From Limnanthes douglasii subsp. nivea (lineage: Eukaryota > Streptophyta > Magnoliopsida > Brassicales > Limnanthaceae): a DNA stretch of 64,000 nt. Positions 36,117-49,295 of this stretch are shown here, one piece after another (the first letter of the stretch is position 1; every line of letters begins with the position of its first letter). Location of the stretch: positions 152,367,187 through 152,431,186 of the forward strand of contig JAUPFV010000001.1 in the NCBI GenBank assembly GCA_036936605.1. Reading direction: 5' to 3'. The notes beneath the pieces are model-generated. The model did no database searches, was not told the DNA's origin, and saw only the letters and a program-made list of their open reading frames with translations. The translations under genes were made by a program, and so were the position numbers.

Positions 36117-37826
36117 GATACCTCTTCCGAGACAGTTTGACATTTTGAATTTAGAGAAGTTTGATGGAATACGGGATCCTGATGATCATATAAAACATTC
36201 AAGAATTGCATAATGAATTATCAGGATGATGATCAGTTAGTGTGTAGAGTTTTTCACAAACTTTAAAAGGCACGGCTTTGAAATGGTACACTATATTTGT
36301 GAGGGGATCAATAACTAAATTTAGGTCTTTCTACACTGATTTCTGAATACAATTTATGGAGAGAAAGGAGATGTGAGATAATGGTGATACTATAATTCGA
36401 TGCAAGAAAGTTTTGGGGGATAAATTAAAAACTACACTAAGTGTTTTGTATTAACAACGACGGAGTTGAAGGAATATGATGAACAAGTAGCATGTGAAGT
36501 TTTTAGACAAAGATTACTTTCTGGTGATTTAGCTAACAAAACTACGATTAGAAGGGCGTTGAATTTTGGGGCTTTGATGGCTCAGGTTGAAGGGCATATA
36601 AAAATGGACAAGTCAACAAGGGTTCAGATCGGATCAGGTTCATTTCACAAAAAATCAGGACAAAGTAATATTTATACTGGCCAAGTATATCAAGGCATTA
36701 CATCAAATTCTCAGTGGCCATCCCAACCAAGGGCGATCACTAATTTACCTCATTGGTCAGGATCAGTACAACACTATAACTATCAACCACCTCGGGTCAG
36801 GTCAAACTAGTGAGTAAAGCCAGAATACTTTGTAGAGTTGACTGAGAATGTGACAACAAGTTTTGAAAGAGCAAAGAACCATTTTAATTTTACAAAACGA
36901 GCACCTATAAATAGACCAAGGGAAGAACGAAACAACAAGTTCTGTGAATACCATAATGATGTAGGGGCATGATACAACGGAGTGTATATTGTTAAAGAAA
37001 AATATTCAAATTCTGATAGAGAATGGTAAGCTAACAACATGAGCATGTCTGCACATGTTGTGAGTGTACCTTCAAAGCAGGAGAATACATTGATGATTGT
37101 CGATTCAATCTAGAAAAGTAGGAAGGCTACGACGTATCTTCAGAATATGGAACCCGATCCAAATCAGAGGATTATGATGGTGGTAAGTGAACCAATAGAA
37201 CTAGGAAGAGTTCGTAGTTTGTATGAGTACTTTGAGTCCTTAACTATTTTCGGAGGAGATAATATGGATGAAAATACTAACATCTCTTAGAAAAAACAAG
37301 TGGTGAGTCTAGCAACCCAATTGGATGGAAAAATGTCTACTCATCTATATGGTAGAAATACCACGTCTTTAATTTTGTTTGATAAGGATGATTTAAAGGG
37401 AATTGTTGGTCCTCATGAAGATGCGGTGGTGATCAAAGCGGAAATAACAGGAACAAAGATTCGAAGAATACTTATTGACACTGGTAGTTCAGCGAATATT
37501 TATTGTTCAAAGAAACATATGATAAGATGCACAATCCGCATGTGATTATCCGATCTGAGCATACTATAGTTGGATTTACAGGGGTAATAACTTAAGTCAT
37601 ATGATAATTCGAGGGTGAAGTATTGTTGGGATGTGGTCCTTTTAAGAAAAAAGTTCAAGTTTTGTTTACGGTGGTAGATTTTCCGACCAGTTACAATGCT
37701 ATTTTTGGGAGATCATGGTTGTCTAGAATGCTTGTTGTAACTTCGAGGGTTCATTAGTGCTTGAAGTATGTAATTGGCGATGGTGTTTGGGTGGTTCGAA
37801 GTGATCAACAGGTGGTCATAGAGTAT
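36117..37826 (+). pseudogene. Element B1 gag (rest) and protease
   Basis: Directly after the right target repeat the gag frame of B1 resumes (LNLEKFDGIRDPDDHI), matching VEKFDG..DLDDHI in B2. Further blocks are FRQRLLSGDLANKTT..RALNFGALMAQVEGHIK (36,510-36,605), a knuckle CEYHNDVG with a 1-nt shift at about 36,945, and the protease ILIDTGSSANI (Asp at 37,477) to SYNAIFGRSWLSRM (about 37,690-37,730). Several stops occur. Similarity ends near 37,826. Confidence 0.8.
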
Positions 37827-38418
37827 CAATTTCATCTTTCACTATATATACAGTCAATCTAATTCAGAATCTTCTATAAAAGTGATCAATTTTATTCCAA
37901 GAACAAATAAGCATATCCAAAAATATTCAGCAATGTGCTATTGCACTTTCGATTCAACAGAAGATCAACCTGCAATGTCGATTCCATTAGTAACAATACA
38001 CTTGTCTTAGGACAAACTAACGGTTAGGTCCCAATAAAGGTTTCTGCACCTAATTTTTGGGTTGAGTTTTGTTCACTCATGTTTAGAGGTTTGATAGTTT
38101 CTATTCTTAAGGTTCGGTTATTCGAACAATATTATACACTAGTCATTTTAACCTACCTTAACACCTCAAATAGAGGTAGACATTATACACTATGGATATA
38201 GAAATCAAAGAAAAGGTGAAAACTAGTCAAATATATATGAAATAGTAGAATGCTACTATACTATCAAAGGACGCATAATATATGTTGTGTTAAAAATGAA
38301 AAAGCCCATGTGAAATATAAAGGAAACAGAACGGGAAGACAACAAATGATAACAATGGTGCCAATCGAGTTTCCAATTTTACGTTGTTTGCTACGATATA
38401 AAAATGCCGTTCAGGTCA
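37827..38418. other. Unassigned DNA after B1 truncation
   Basis: No recognisable gene or repeat. The B1 pol similarity stops abruptly here, probably at a deletion breakpoint. Confidence 0.4.
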
Positions 38419-38564
38419 ATTTAGATTCGAAGTCCAATGAGACAACTTAAATTTAGATTCGAAGTCCAATAAGACAACTTATGATTGAAATTTACATGCA
38501 ACAAGTGTTGAGACCAGAACTAGATTCAAATTTACATGCAACAAGTGTTGAGACCAGAACTAGA
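38419..38564. repeat. Two adjacent short tandem duplications
   Basis: A unit of about 31 bp (atttagattcgaagtccaat...) lies at 38,419-38,449 and 38,451-38,481. A unit of about 37 bp (aaatttacatgcaacaagtg...) lies at 38,488-38,524 and 38,528-38,564. Copies are nearly identical, so both events look recent. Confidence 0.9.
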
Positions 38565-38569
38565 GCTTT

Positions 38570-39415
38570 ATCGATCCGGTTTGGTTCAGGTTTTGACAAA
38601 ACTATATATCATTAAATTTGTCGGTTCAGACCGCACCAAACCTACAAGATTTTGATTTTTTAAATCGGAACCGAACCAAAACCGATAAGTTGAACGGACC
38701 GACAAAAACATTAAAAAAAATTTAACTAATAAAAGACCAAAACTGGGATATATGCCAAAAGTTATTTTCATAAGCCTTTGAGAAATTTGGTAAGTAAGAT
38801 GGTAAAATTGGTATTTTTTATATAGGTTCAGGGTTTTGTTTCATGTTTTAACTGAGCGATGTGGGATTCACCTTAAATTAATAGGATTGTCATCTTCAAT
38901 TGTTTTAGTAAAATTAATAGGATCAACTGCTTATCCTTTGTTCGCACTGGCTTTTGAAATTACAGAGCATTATAAAAGTTTGTTATCTACACCTCTGGAC
39001 CTGAAAGACTAATTGATATGTAACAAACATAATTTAATTGTGACTAAAAAATAAACAAACAAAATATATTAAATCTTCAAACCACGGTAATATTTGCTTC
39101 TAAAGCTTATGAATTGTCAACTAAGGTGGTAAGGTTTGTGTCAAGTAAAGAGGTAAGATTTGTGTATTTTTATATACATTTTTGTTCAATTTTTTTAACA
39201 ATACATAATATATATAATAATTTTTTTATAGGTTTAGTGCCTAATCAGTTTATCGGTTGGTTTCTTACCGGTTTTACTATTCTAGTTCCTTATAAGTTTC
39301 AGTTTTTAAAATAGAACCGCAAACCAGACCGTTAAGGTTCAATCCGGTTCTCGGGTCCGTTCCTTACCAGTTCAGTTCTGGTCCGGTCCCTAGTTCTCGA
39401 GAACCATTAACATTC
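38570..39415. mobile_element. Possible non-autonomous element with GGTTC/GAACC-rich ends
   Basis: The left end (38,574-38,700) is rich in CCGGTTTGGTTC and CCGAACCAAAACCG words and the right end (39,240-39,410) in GGTTC, CCGGT and GGTCCGGTCC, with an AT-rich middle. This layout resembles the hAT-type element at 19.4-20.4 kb. The right terminus could be ...ACATTCCTA. No matching left terminus or target duplication was found. Confidence 0.4.
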
Positions 39416-39935
39416 CTAGCCAGAATGCATGCAAATTTATTTAAAGCCACTAAACTATTTCAGTGAATATATGACTATTGTTTCCGAGTCATATCGTCAG
39501 TCAATTATCTCAATTCGATCATACAAGTAAATTCCATAAGCTTTATTTTCTTATCCATAATGAAGATCTTGTAGATAGTGTCACAACACTTACGTAAATT
39601 CACTTACCCCAAACGAAACATATATTGAGAACCAACCAAGTTGTGTAACGTGCCAAAACCCTCGAATTGATGTCAAAAGGCCACAATTTACCATAACCCT
39701 CAGCTTGCCACAACCCTCGAACTGATGTCAGAAGGCCATAATTTTCCATAATCCTCAGCTTTCCACAACTCTCAAACTGATGTCAGAAGGCCATAAAGTA
39801 ATAGGTTGATATGATAATCCACTATCGACTGAGTGGTTAAGCTTCCTAAATAGATGAACTGCAATGCTCGACCATAGTCATATGTTAGAAATTATTATGA
39901 ATATGTCTTTTAATCTTTTCATTAAAAACCGATTT

Positions 39936-40797
39936 TTTATAAAAGCTTTATGTGCCAGCTTAGCCTACAACCTTATTAGAGTGAGCGAATAGAAGTCAAT
40001 TGAGAGAATAATATGAGGCCTTTTGGAAATGGACCAAAAGCAAAGCCATGTGGCCATTCGGGGGTTAAAGAGGACAATATTATACTAGTGTTGAGATTGA
40101 ATGATCATACTTATATATTCAGAGGCGGAATATGTTGTATCTATATTCCCAAAAAATGTTATCAGAGCTCCAGGACCACATGAAACGCGACGTGGATGAA
40201 ATTCTCAAAGGTCGAACATTATGAACCAGCAGTCGCACTCATCTTGTGCAAAGTATTACCTTAGCCTCATCTCAATTGACTTTCATCCGCCCACTCTAAT
40301 CCTGTGCAGACTAACTGAACCATTGAGACACTACAGATGTGAATGCTCACCTTCTATTAGACCATACTGTCTTGTTCCTTAATGCCACTCCAATCAAGTA
40401 CCACTATTTTCATACACTCCAATCAAGTCATACCGCTTGATGAGTAACATGCACTTCACACTAAGATCTCTAGAAAAGATTATTCAACTTGAACGCGACT
40501 GCTGGTTCATCATGTTCGACCTTTGAGAATTTAATCCATATCGCGTTTCATGTGGGCCTGGAGCTCTGATACCATTTGTTGAGAATATGGATACCACATA
40601 TACTGCCTCTGAATATATAAGTATGATCATCCAATCCGAACACTAGTATGATATTGTCCTCTTTAGCCCCGAAGGGCCGCACGGTTTTGCTTTTGGTCCA
40701 CTTCCAAAAGGCCTCATACTATTCTCTCAACTTACTTCCATTTGCTCACTCTAATAAGGTTGTGGGTTAACCTGACACATAAAACTTTTATAGCGGA
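39936..40797. repeat. Inverted repeat, ~302-bp arms, built from LTR-PBS units
   Basis: Arm 39,936-40,236 is the reverse complement of 40,495-40,797 with modest divergence, around a 258-bp spacer. Each arm contains an LTR-like sequence followed by a primer site of the initiator tRNA-Met type: TGTTATCAGAGC at 40,157-40,168 (plus strand) and TGGTATCAGAGC on the minus strand at 40,574-40,563. This looks like two short LTR elements, copia or TRIM type, head to head. No coding sequence. Confidence 0.75.
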
Positions 40798-41640
40798 TCT
40801 ATCTGCTTACTCAACCACCCCGCATATTCCTTAGTGAAAATCAATAGACAATCCAAACTAGGTCTTACCGTTGACCACACCGTTTGTTCCTTAGCGCTAC
40901 ATGCACTCCAAACTAGGTTGTATAAAGTAGATCATTTACCTTGAGCACGACTGTTGGTTCATCATGTTAGTCTTCCGAGAATTTTATCCACATCGTATTC
41001 CGTCTGGGCATGGTGCTCTGATACCATTTGTTAGGAATATTGGTACCACATATTATGTCTTCGTATATAAGTAAGTCCAATATCTACACTCGTATGATGT
41101 TTTCCACTTTGGTTCTGAAGGCCTGCATGGGTTTTGTTTTGGTCAACTTCCAAAATGCCTCATACTAGTTGAACCATAGAGCTTTTACAACAGATATATG
41201 CTCACTCGACCACCCTACATGTTTCAACTCCACTCAATAAGAGTTCTGAAGGAGATCAGATTGTTCTTACTTATATACAGAGACAAAATATGCGGTACCC
41301 ATATTCCCAACAAATGGTATTAGAGATTCAGGCGCATACGAAAGAAATGTGGATGAAATTATCGGAGGTCGACCATGTTGAACCAACAACCATGCTCAAG
41401 GTGAATAATATGCTCTATACAACCTAGTTCATAGTGCCCGTGACTCATTTGGATCAAGATGATGCAGACTAGTAAACGCTAAGGAACAAACTGTGTGATC
41501 AATGGTAAGACCTAGTTCACTAGTATGATATTGTCCGTTTTAGGTCTAAATGCCGCACAACTTTGCTTTTGGTCCACTCCCAAAAGGCCTCATACTGGTT
41601 AAGATATATTCTTACTTTATATACCATTGATCACTTCCAT
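40798..41640. repeat. Further LTR-PBS copies of the same repeat family
   Basis: A third copy (about 40,920-41,180) has TGGTATCAGAGC on the minus strand at 41,026-41,015. A fourth in plus orientation has TGGTATTAGAGA at 41,315-41,326. A partial fifth (about 41,515-41,600) carries only the LTR middle (agtatgatattgtcc...ccaaaaggcctcatac). No open frames of note. Confidence 0.65.
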
Positions 41641-41748
41641 ATTTAACCGATATGAGACTTAACCGACATGAGATGTGAGACTTTGGTCGACATCCTAATA
41701 AATTCGAATAAAATTGATATTGAGCAATCGTAAAAAAATTACACCCAA

Positions 41749-41888
<140 letters not shown>

Positions 41889-41889
41889 A

Positions 41890-42920
41890 ACCAACCAAAA
41901 ACAATTACATAAATAATTTGGTCCCATTATTAAAAAAATAACGATATACCGACAAATATGTTTTTTTGTCTATAAACCTTAAACATGAAATATAGGTAAA
42001 AACTTAAAATGAACTAAAATTAGACAAAAAAAAATGGTTATAGAAAAAGTTAAATTAAACTTTATAAAAATGCAGAAATTAACAATAATTGTCTTTTCTA
42101 TTTAATTTCACACGTGAGAAAATAACTACACCATTTTCAATTTTGTATTTATTTAGATTACTTGATAGTTGATTAAAGATACGTATACTTATATTTCGTA
42201 AAAGATTTTTTACATTTTACACCCTCATTTTTATAATATAAGTCGTTTAAAGTTTTTTTATTAATATTAAAAAACGTAATAATAAATCTGAAAGAATAAA
42301 AAAAAATTGATGGATAGAGTTAATAACTTACGGAAAGAGTTAAGTATTTTATTGATTGAAAGTAGAATATGATAATCATTGCTACATCAGGAAATGAAAA
42401 AGAAATATATTATGAAATAAAAAATTTATTCTAAAAAACTTATATTACGAAACAAATTAATTGATTTTAAATTCATTTGAAGGGTGCATGACGGCTAAAA
42501 ACCAGTGGAAATTTGTAATACACTATCTTTTTTAATGTTATTAATGTTTTAAACTCTAATGGGATTTAACATTAATTTTCATTTTAATTTATAAGTTTAA
42601 TAAGAGATTCACTACAAATGCACAGTAATAAAAAGAATACGAATAATTTTTTTGAAGTATAATGTTCGTGTTTAAATGAAAGTCAACTTTTTATTTATAT
42701 GATTAGCTTCATGCTATAATAAGTCCGAATCATATAAAGTTATTGTTATATAGATTACAAGTACCGAAAATAAAATACTTATTGTAGAGCGATTATTTTA
42801 GTGGATATTTTTTAGCTGAGTTTTATATCCGATTTTAATTATTCTTTAATTACTAGCTTTTTTAGTCGTAGCGAATAAGGTAAGAGTAAATTAGTCCATG
42901 CAGTTTAGAAACTGTGTTTC
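41890..42920. other. AT-rich intergenic DNA
   Basis: No frame, RNA gene or element was recognised. Confidence 0.5.
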
Positions 42921-42922
42921 AG

Positions 42923-43084
42923 AATCTCACAGAGCGAGTCCGGATCCCTGATTGTCAGATCAATACACCCTGTCAAAGTGTCATAAGGGAACGAGTTTTA
43001 CGAACAGATAAGGCGCCATGCATCTTGGTCGACACCTTCAGCTATGCCATTGAGATTGTGATTGCAGAAGCTCGAGTGCCTTGA
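42923..43084 (+). pseudogene. Orphan last-exon-like segment, 53 codons
   Basis: After a good acceptor (CTGTGTTTCAG, AG at 42,921-42,922) an open frame without ATG reads NLTERVRIPDCQINTPCQSV and, further on, CILVDTFSYAIEIVIAEARVP, ending with TGA at 43,082-43,084. Base composition is less AT-rich than upstream, and a T/G-rich tail like a 3' untranslated region follows to about 43,300. No upstream exons were found in the 1 kb to the left. It may be the 3' stump of a gene convergent to the reductase. The family was not recognised. Confidence 0.35.
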
Positions 43085-43451
43085 GATTGTGTCTGTTATT
43101 TGTTGTGTTCACATAACAGATCCGGTTTTGGTTGCGTTGAAGCTAGATCTTGCCTGGGGCTGTCTTCAGTGTGCAACGTTCTGTTTTTATGAAATTTTTC
43201 TAATGCCAGTTTTGGGTTGTAATAGTAGTTTCTCGTATCCGGGCTTAGATAGCAGATTTCAGAATAAATTGAATGTAGCAAGTAGTGATACAATATGATT
43301 CTGATTGATTCAGTAAAGTTTGAAAGTTCACTTTCCTCCGATTTCAATGATTTATTTTTTTATTTCAAAGAAAAGTTCACTTATTTTTATAAACAATTAT
43401 ATGCAAGCGACCTTATTTCATAAAAGATGAGACGGGTTCTAACAGTTCCTT

Positions 43452-44785
<1,334 letters not shown>

Positions 44786-44865
44786 TGCTTCGCTGAAATT
44801 GAGAGTTGTAAGGAAGTGAAGAATGGAGGATTGATGTGAAAAAGTGAAAGGGCAGAGATCCTACA

Positions 44866-44871
44866 TTTATA
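44866..44871 (-). promoter_or_regulatory. TATA box of the reductase gene
   Basis: On the minus strand CCTATAAATGTAGG lies 81 bp upstream of the ATG at 44,785, predicting a leader of about 50 nt. Upstream on that strand is a CACGTAAGG/ACGTCA-containing stretch (about 44,910-44,945) with ACGT cores of bZIP-type sites; their role is inference. Confidence 0.6.
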
Positions 44872-45000
44872 GGGAAAAGAAGATACGACTAGATCGCGGT
44901 AGTCAAGAACTTTCCTTACGTGTCAATGCCCAGACGTCACATTTCACACTTTAAACACTATCGACATGTGTGGATAAAATGAAGCGTTCACATTTCACAA

Positions 45001-45080
45001 TTTCACATTGTAAAAAAAAAACATTTTTTTCTATCTTATATTTAAGCCTATAATGAAAATTAGTTTTGTATCCATATGTT
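45001..45080. repeat. Direct repeat left of the foldback element
   Basis: tttcacattgtaaaa...tctatcttatatttaagcc...ttttgtatcc resembles 45,480-45,560 (tttcacattataaaa...tctattttatatttgggcc...tttgtatcc). The pair flanks the foldback sequence in the same orientation. Confidence 0.6.
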
Positions 45081-45457
45081 TTTGGACTATCGATTTTAAT
45101 TACAAGTAGTCTATAAAAGCTTTCAAAAATTTGTTGGTAATCTTTTGAGTATCGAGTTTGGATAAAGTTAGACTCAGATTGATTTACATAAAACTGCTAC
45201 GTGACACCATATTTAACAAGTTCTTGTATCATCAATGGTCTTTCGATTTTAGGTCGAAGTTCAAGTGTAGTCAAGGTTAAAGTCGATGGACTATCAGTGA
45301 TACAAGTTTCTGCTGAGTATGGTGTCACGTGACACCTTTATATTAATCAACACATCCAGAGGACTAACGTTATCCAAACTGGATATAGTCTATGGACTAC
45401 TAACAAGACTTTTGAAAGTCTATGGACTACCTGTCACTAAAATCGATAGTGCATGGA
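45071..45457. mobile_element. Foldback (long inverted repeat) element, ~0.37 kb
   Basis: The sequence folds back almost completely. ACTATCGATTTTA at 45,086-45,098 pairs with TAAAATCGATAGT at 45,438-45,450. GTTTGGATAAaGTTAG pairs with CTAACgTTATCCAAAC. GTGACACCATA pairs with TATGGTGTCAC, and an inner CTTGTATCATCAATGGTC pairs with a GA.aGTGATACAAG stretch. A MITE-type or foldback transposon is the likely reading. No clean target duplication was found. Confidence 0.65.
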
Positions 45458-45479
45458 CGAATTACTATTCAAAGTCCAA

Positions 45480-45560
45480 TTTCACATTATAAAAAACACT
45501 TTATTCTATTTTATATTTGGGCCCTCATATTTCGTAAAAATTGTCTTTGTATCCCTAACA
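45480..45560. repeat. Direct repeat right of the foldback element
   Basis: Partner of 45,001-45,080. Confidence 0.6.
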
Positions 45561-45639
45561 TTTTGCACTGTCTTTTTTTATTTAATATTCCTCAGATGAT
45601 TGTTTTTGGCGAAGATAAATAAAATCTTAAACAAATTTT

Positions 45640-46440
45640 ATTCTGAAATACTCTTTTCCGGTATATCCTCTAATACTGAATAGAATATGGTATAAAAAGA
45701 TACAAGATCAATAAAACAACAACGTTCGTCACAACATGTTCCACGTCTGCTATGATGGCTTTCTCTATTCCTCCCTTGGTAAATCTGCACACACCATGCG
45801 ACTTCAGTGTTAATTACCATGCTAGAGGTACAATCATTTGATATCAATGCTAGTGAACATCTTACTTATACCAAACATACGACTTCAGTGTACCGACCAT
45901 GCTAGATTAATCCAACTGAACATCCTACTTATAATAGACCATAGATATAGACGCACATTTATCATAATATTTGATGTTGATTTTGTTTTGTTTTGTTTGT
46001 GCCTACTTGTCTCGAACCTCGAGCCATAAAATATATTTCCATGATCTTTGATTCCGTTTCTGCACCATCTTTGTAGCGAAGTAAGAATCTTCGGGATTTT
46101 TTAAAGGCATTTCCTCATTGTCGTGTTTAAGCTCGAGAACAGCCTTTACATCTTTCCTTGTTAGCTTCACTAATATCAACATAATTTTGAAAGCGTCCGC
46201 GTCGACCGAGTAAGTCTTTATAATCTTTTCAATGGGTATATACTTGAAAGCGTCCGTCTCGACCGAGTAAGTCTTTATAATCTTTTCAATGGGTATATAC
46301 TTCTTTTTCAACATTAACTTCTCATTGCGAAGGTCGAAAGAAGCTTTCAAGATTTTATAGAATGATGCTTCGTTCGCAGTTTCGATGTGTTCCATTGTGA
46401 TAATATTTCTATTATCTTTCATCAGATTTAGGATGCTCAC
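45640..46440 (-). pseudogene. Ulp1-type MULE ORF remnant, N-terminal domain
   Basis: A 145-codon minus-strand frame (46,440-46,003) reads ...HIETANEASFYKILKASFDLR near its start and ILVKLTRKDVKAVLELKHDN...MPL further on. The same plan occurs at 61,522-61,265 (LLKAPFDLREEK; LVKLTTNDVNAIFGLNHD..EIPL). The latter lies upstream of a Ulp1-like protease segment, as in MULEs that carry a Ulp1 gene (Kaonashi type). A second frame (45,847-45,638) matches the middle of that other copy (GR...SH..RG). The Ulp1 part is missing here. Confidence 0.55.
46189..46302. repeat. In-frame 57-bp tandem duplication in the MULE ORF
   Basis: Two adjacent 57-bp copies (46,189-46,245 and 46,246-46,302) with about two mismatches duplicate 19 codons (YIPIEKIIKTYSV.(T/A)DAFK). 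The other copy of this ORF at 61.4 kb has the segment once. Confidence 0.9.
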
Positions 46441-47062
46441 TAACCCTGATTTGTGGTATCATGTTTTAAGATACACATTTCTTACACAAAGAATATTCAA
46501 CACATGTTGATTAAACATGCAATAAAAATGATATTTCTTACGACCATACGATTGCACTACACTAACCATGCCATTTTTTTGAAAAATTAACCATGTTATT
46601 TCTTAAAAATATTAACCATGCGAGTTTAAATGAAGACATAATACACAACCTCTATATAACCATGTGTTTCCTTTGAACTAAAACAAAATGCACAACCAAA
46701 ATAGAATCGTGCGTTTCTTTTATACCACAACTAAAGAAGACGCGATATTGGTATATTTTCAAATAAATAAAATGCGAGATTAGTGTTATTTTAACATGCA
46801 CGCCAGCATAAAATTAAAAATTGAGTTCTAAACAACTAACCTCACAAACAAGACAATACATTACAACCTAGTTATGGAGTAACCTAGTTGCAATGAATAC
46901 ATCGAAATACACTATAACTATACTATATACATAGAAAAGAAAAAGTTAAGTGTCGGTGAAGCACAAAAATAAAGTGAAATTTTGTTACTGTTACGATTAG
47001 TACCCGTAGGGTTTTCTGTATGTCTTAAAGCTAATCAAATCTTCAAATATGTATTCCTGGAT
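46441..47062. other. Non-coding part of the MULE remnant with aaccatg/cacaacc repeats
   Basis: Degenerate words such as aaccatgc, cacaacc and gcgtttctttt recur, similar in style to the repeats around the MULE at the left edge. No coding frame. Confidence 0.4.
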
Positions 47063-47246
47063 GATGAAAAACGACCCATGATGTCTTGATTGCTTCACCG
47101 GACTAATAAACCATCGTCGGAGGTAGTTGGAATGTTACTAGGTTTAGTGTGGACGATGAACAACAAACGATGATTTCTTGATTGCTTCTTCAGACTAAGA
47201 AACCGTCATCAGAGGTAGACTAAACGTGACTGGGCTTAAAGTGTTT
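47063..47246. repeat. Two-copy ~92-bp tandem repeat
   Basis: Copies 47,063-47,154 and 47,155-47,246 share gatgaa.aac...cGAtGATtTCTTGATTGCTTC..C.GACTAA.AAACC.TC.TC.GAGGTAG and an ending actaGGtTTA.GTG, with 75-80% identity by eye. It may be terminal DNA of the MULE remnant. Confidence 0.75.
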
Positions 47247-47879
47247 GTGATTTACTGGTTTAAATGAGTTTAGTGAGTATGAGAGGGAATGGATACTGAA
47301 AGGTTTTGGTTTAAAAAGAGGAAACTGATTTTTAACCTAAAACACCATATTTATACTCATAGAGGTATTTTTATCTATTTATTAGGTTCGAGTACCTATT
47401 GGTAGGATGCAATTTTTGGATATTCTGTGGTAATGAGATAGTTGAGAGAGTATTTATAGGTACTTTTTACTATTTTAAAAAGATATAATGCGTACAAAAA
47501 ACGTTTTATCAAAAATGGTTTTCCTATTTTGTTCTATATGTTTTAGTATTTTTATTATTGGTAGCTTATCTACATGTTTTAGCCTTTTTATTATTGATGC
47601 TCGTATTAAATAACCTTTTGAAAAGTAAAATTGTTATAATAAGTTATATTAATTCTCTAAAAATTTACCAATCGAGACTATAATAAAAGAAACTGATGGT
47701 AGCTTATCTACATTTAACATGTTATAGCTTATTTTTTCGACTAAAAGTGTTATTAGAATATAAAGAAAATTGGGTAAAAATGGTAAAACTATAATTTGAC
47801 AGGAACCAAATTTGAAATCAAGCGCTAAACAAAAAATTTCTAAAGAGCTAGAATCTAGACTTGACATAGTAAGAACTAG

Positions 47880-48372
47880 AGAAGACGATGATTATTTGGA
47901 GTACCAAAACCAAATATTAAGATGCTGAGAAGATATTTGATCCAGATGATGGAGTAACTCGAGAAGAAGCAGAAAGAGGAGATGGAAGACCAATCCATGA
48001 ATTCAGAACTTGAATTTTGGAAGAAGTACGAATTGAAAGTAATAATATCTGGCAAAAGATTTCAAGATTTAGTTCTGAATTTAGGGGAAAGCTTAATAGT
48101 GCTGTGGCTTTCTTTGAGTAAATATTTGACTCGAGCATGATGATCTTCAAGCTTGATAAAATGCATCCATAAAAGTATCACCTCCTCAATAGAAATATAG
48201 AAGGGCAGTTTCCAGTATTTTTAAGCTCGTCGAGAAAATATAGCTAAGAGTACTGATGAAAAATTGTCCCAAAAGATAACAAAGCTACAATCAATGATAT
48301 TTTATTGCGGATACATTAGAGAAGGACACCGGGATGCTAAATTAGTTCCTTCATTTGATATTTTCAGGTAAA
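47880..48372 (+). pseudogene. Possible LINE ORF1-like fragment
   Basis: Broken plus-strand frames give DAEKIFDPDDGVTREEAERG...PIHEFRT and, near 48,300-48,360, FYCGYIREGHRDAKLVPSFD. The latter resembles a zinc knuckle with its first Cys lost. LINE ORF1 proteins end this way. Weakly supported. Confidence 0.3.
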
Positions 48373-48529
48373 ATTATCTACTTTAAAAATAGTTAGCGCA
48401 ATTATAGAGATAACTAGAAAATTTAACAAGATAATCCATGATAAATGAAATAGGTCTGAGATAGGATGAAGAACTGAGTTAGAATATACCTCTGAAGAAT
48501 CCAATCTCTAAGATATCTAGAAGAGTAAT

Positions 48530-49295
48530 TGCCCTTAATTTTCTTTAAATATGATATGCATTTAGGTCTATTTTAATAATCCATTTGTGAGTCCATCTTG
48601 TTAGCCAGTCCGCAGTTGTGTTTGCTCTTTATAGATGTGAAAATAGTCATATTAATAGATAATAGGTTCCCGCAACAGTTTATAATGGAGGAAAGATACC
48701 AAGTGGCATTTTGATTATGTAACATAACATTTAAAATATTTAAATATGTTTCAATTTCTATATTAGTGATATTTATATTAGAGCAAAGAATGAGACTGTT
48801 AATAAGAGCATGATATTCAGCATTATGAGGTTTTTGATTCCATACAACCTGTCAATAACATAGATAATATCACCCTTCTAGTCTATGATTATGGAACTTC
48901 CCCTAGCATCTCCGTTAGCAGCATAAGAACCACCGATGTTTAGTTTGAGTCTTTAATTTATAAGAGGAGTCCAGTTGATGTATCAAGTATTTTTGAGATT
49001 GTTAATGTGATTATAGTAGCCAAGGTCCATTGCAATGTTATAATCGTTATCCCAATGATCCCTTTTGAGAAGATTTACCATATCCAGCCTTTGGATTGGG
49101 GATTTGATTTGGAAAATGGTTGAAGAAACACTGGTAGATTTTTTTAATGCTTAGTTCTGTTTCTGTTGGACCATATATTCCAACAGATAATGGCTGGGAG
49201 AATACTAAGAATATGAATATCCTTCGATGTAGACCAAAACCAGATTCTAGTAATATGTTGAATGGTCATATAGTTTCCAATAAGAATGTTAAAGA
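48530..49295 (-). pseudogene. LINE ORF2 3' end: RNase H-like domain
   Basis: Minus-strand frames read LSILPAIICWNIWSNRNRTK (about 49,215-49,155), INWTPL then LKLNIGGSYAANGDARG (about 48,985-48,910), and ANTTADWLTRWTHKWIIKIDLNAY (about 48,630-48,560). These are the same landmarks as in the 6.5-7.2 kb fragment (ADWIAKWTQKCKIKFDFN), so the two belong to one LINE family. The upstream side is cut at 49,295/49,296 by the LTR of A2. Confidence 0.75.

Larger units (their letters stand above)
24946..37826 (+). mobile_element. Gypsy element B1, 3'-truncated and interrupted by element A1
   Basis: B1 consists of a 5' LTR (24,946-25,307), leader and 5' gag (to 26,092), the nested A1 element with its target duplication (26,088-36,116), then the rest of gag and the protease (36,117 to about 37,826). 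Reverse transcriptase, integrase and the 3' LTR are missing, so the 3' end was lost by deletion. Family B also includes the element at the right edge of the window (61,571 onward), whose gag and protease read similarly. Confidence 0.75.
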
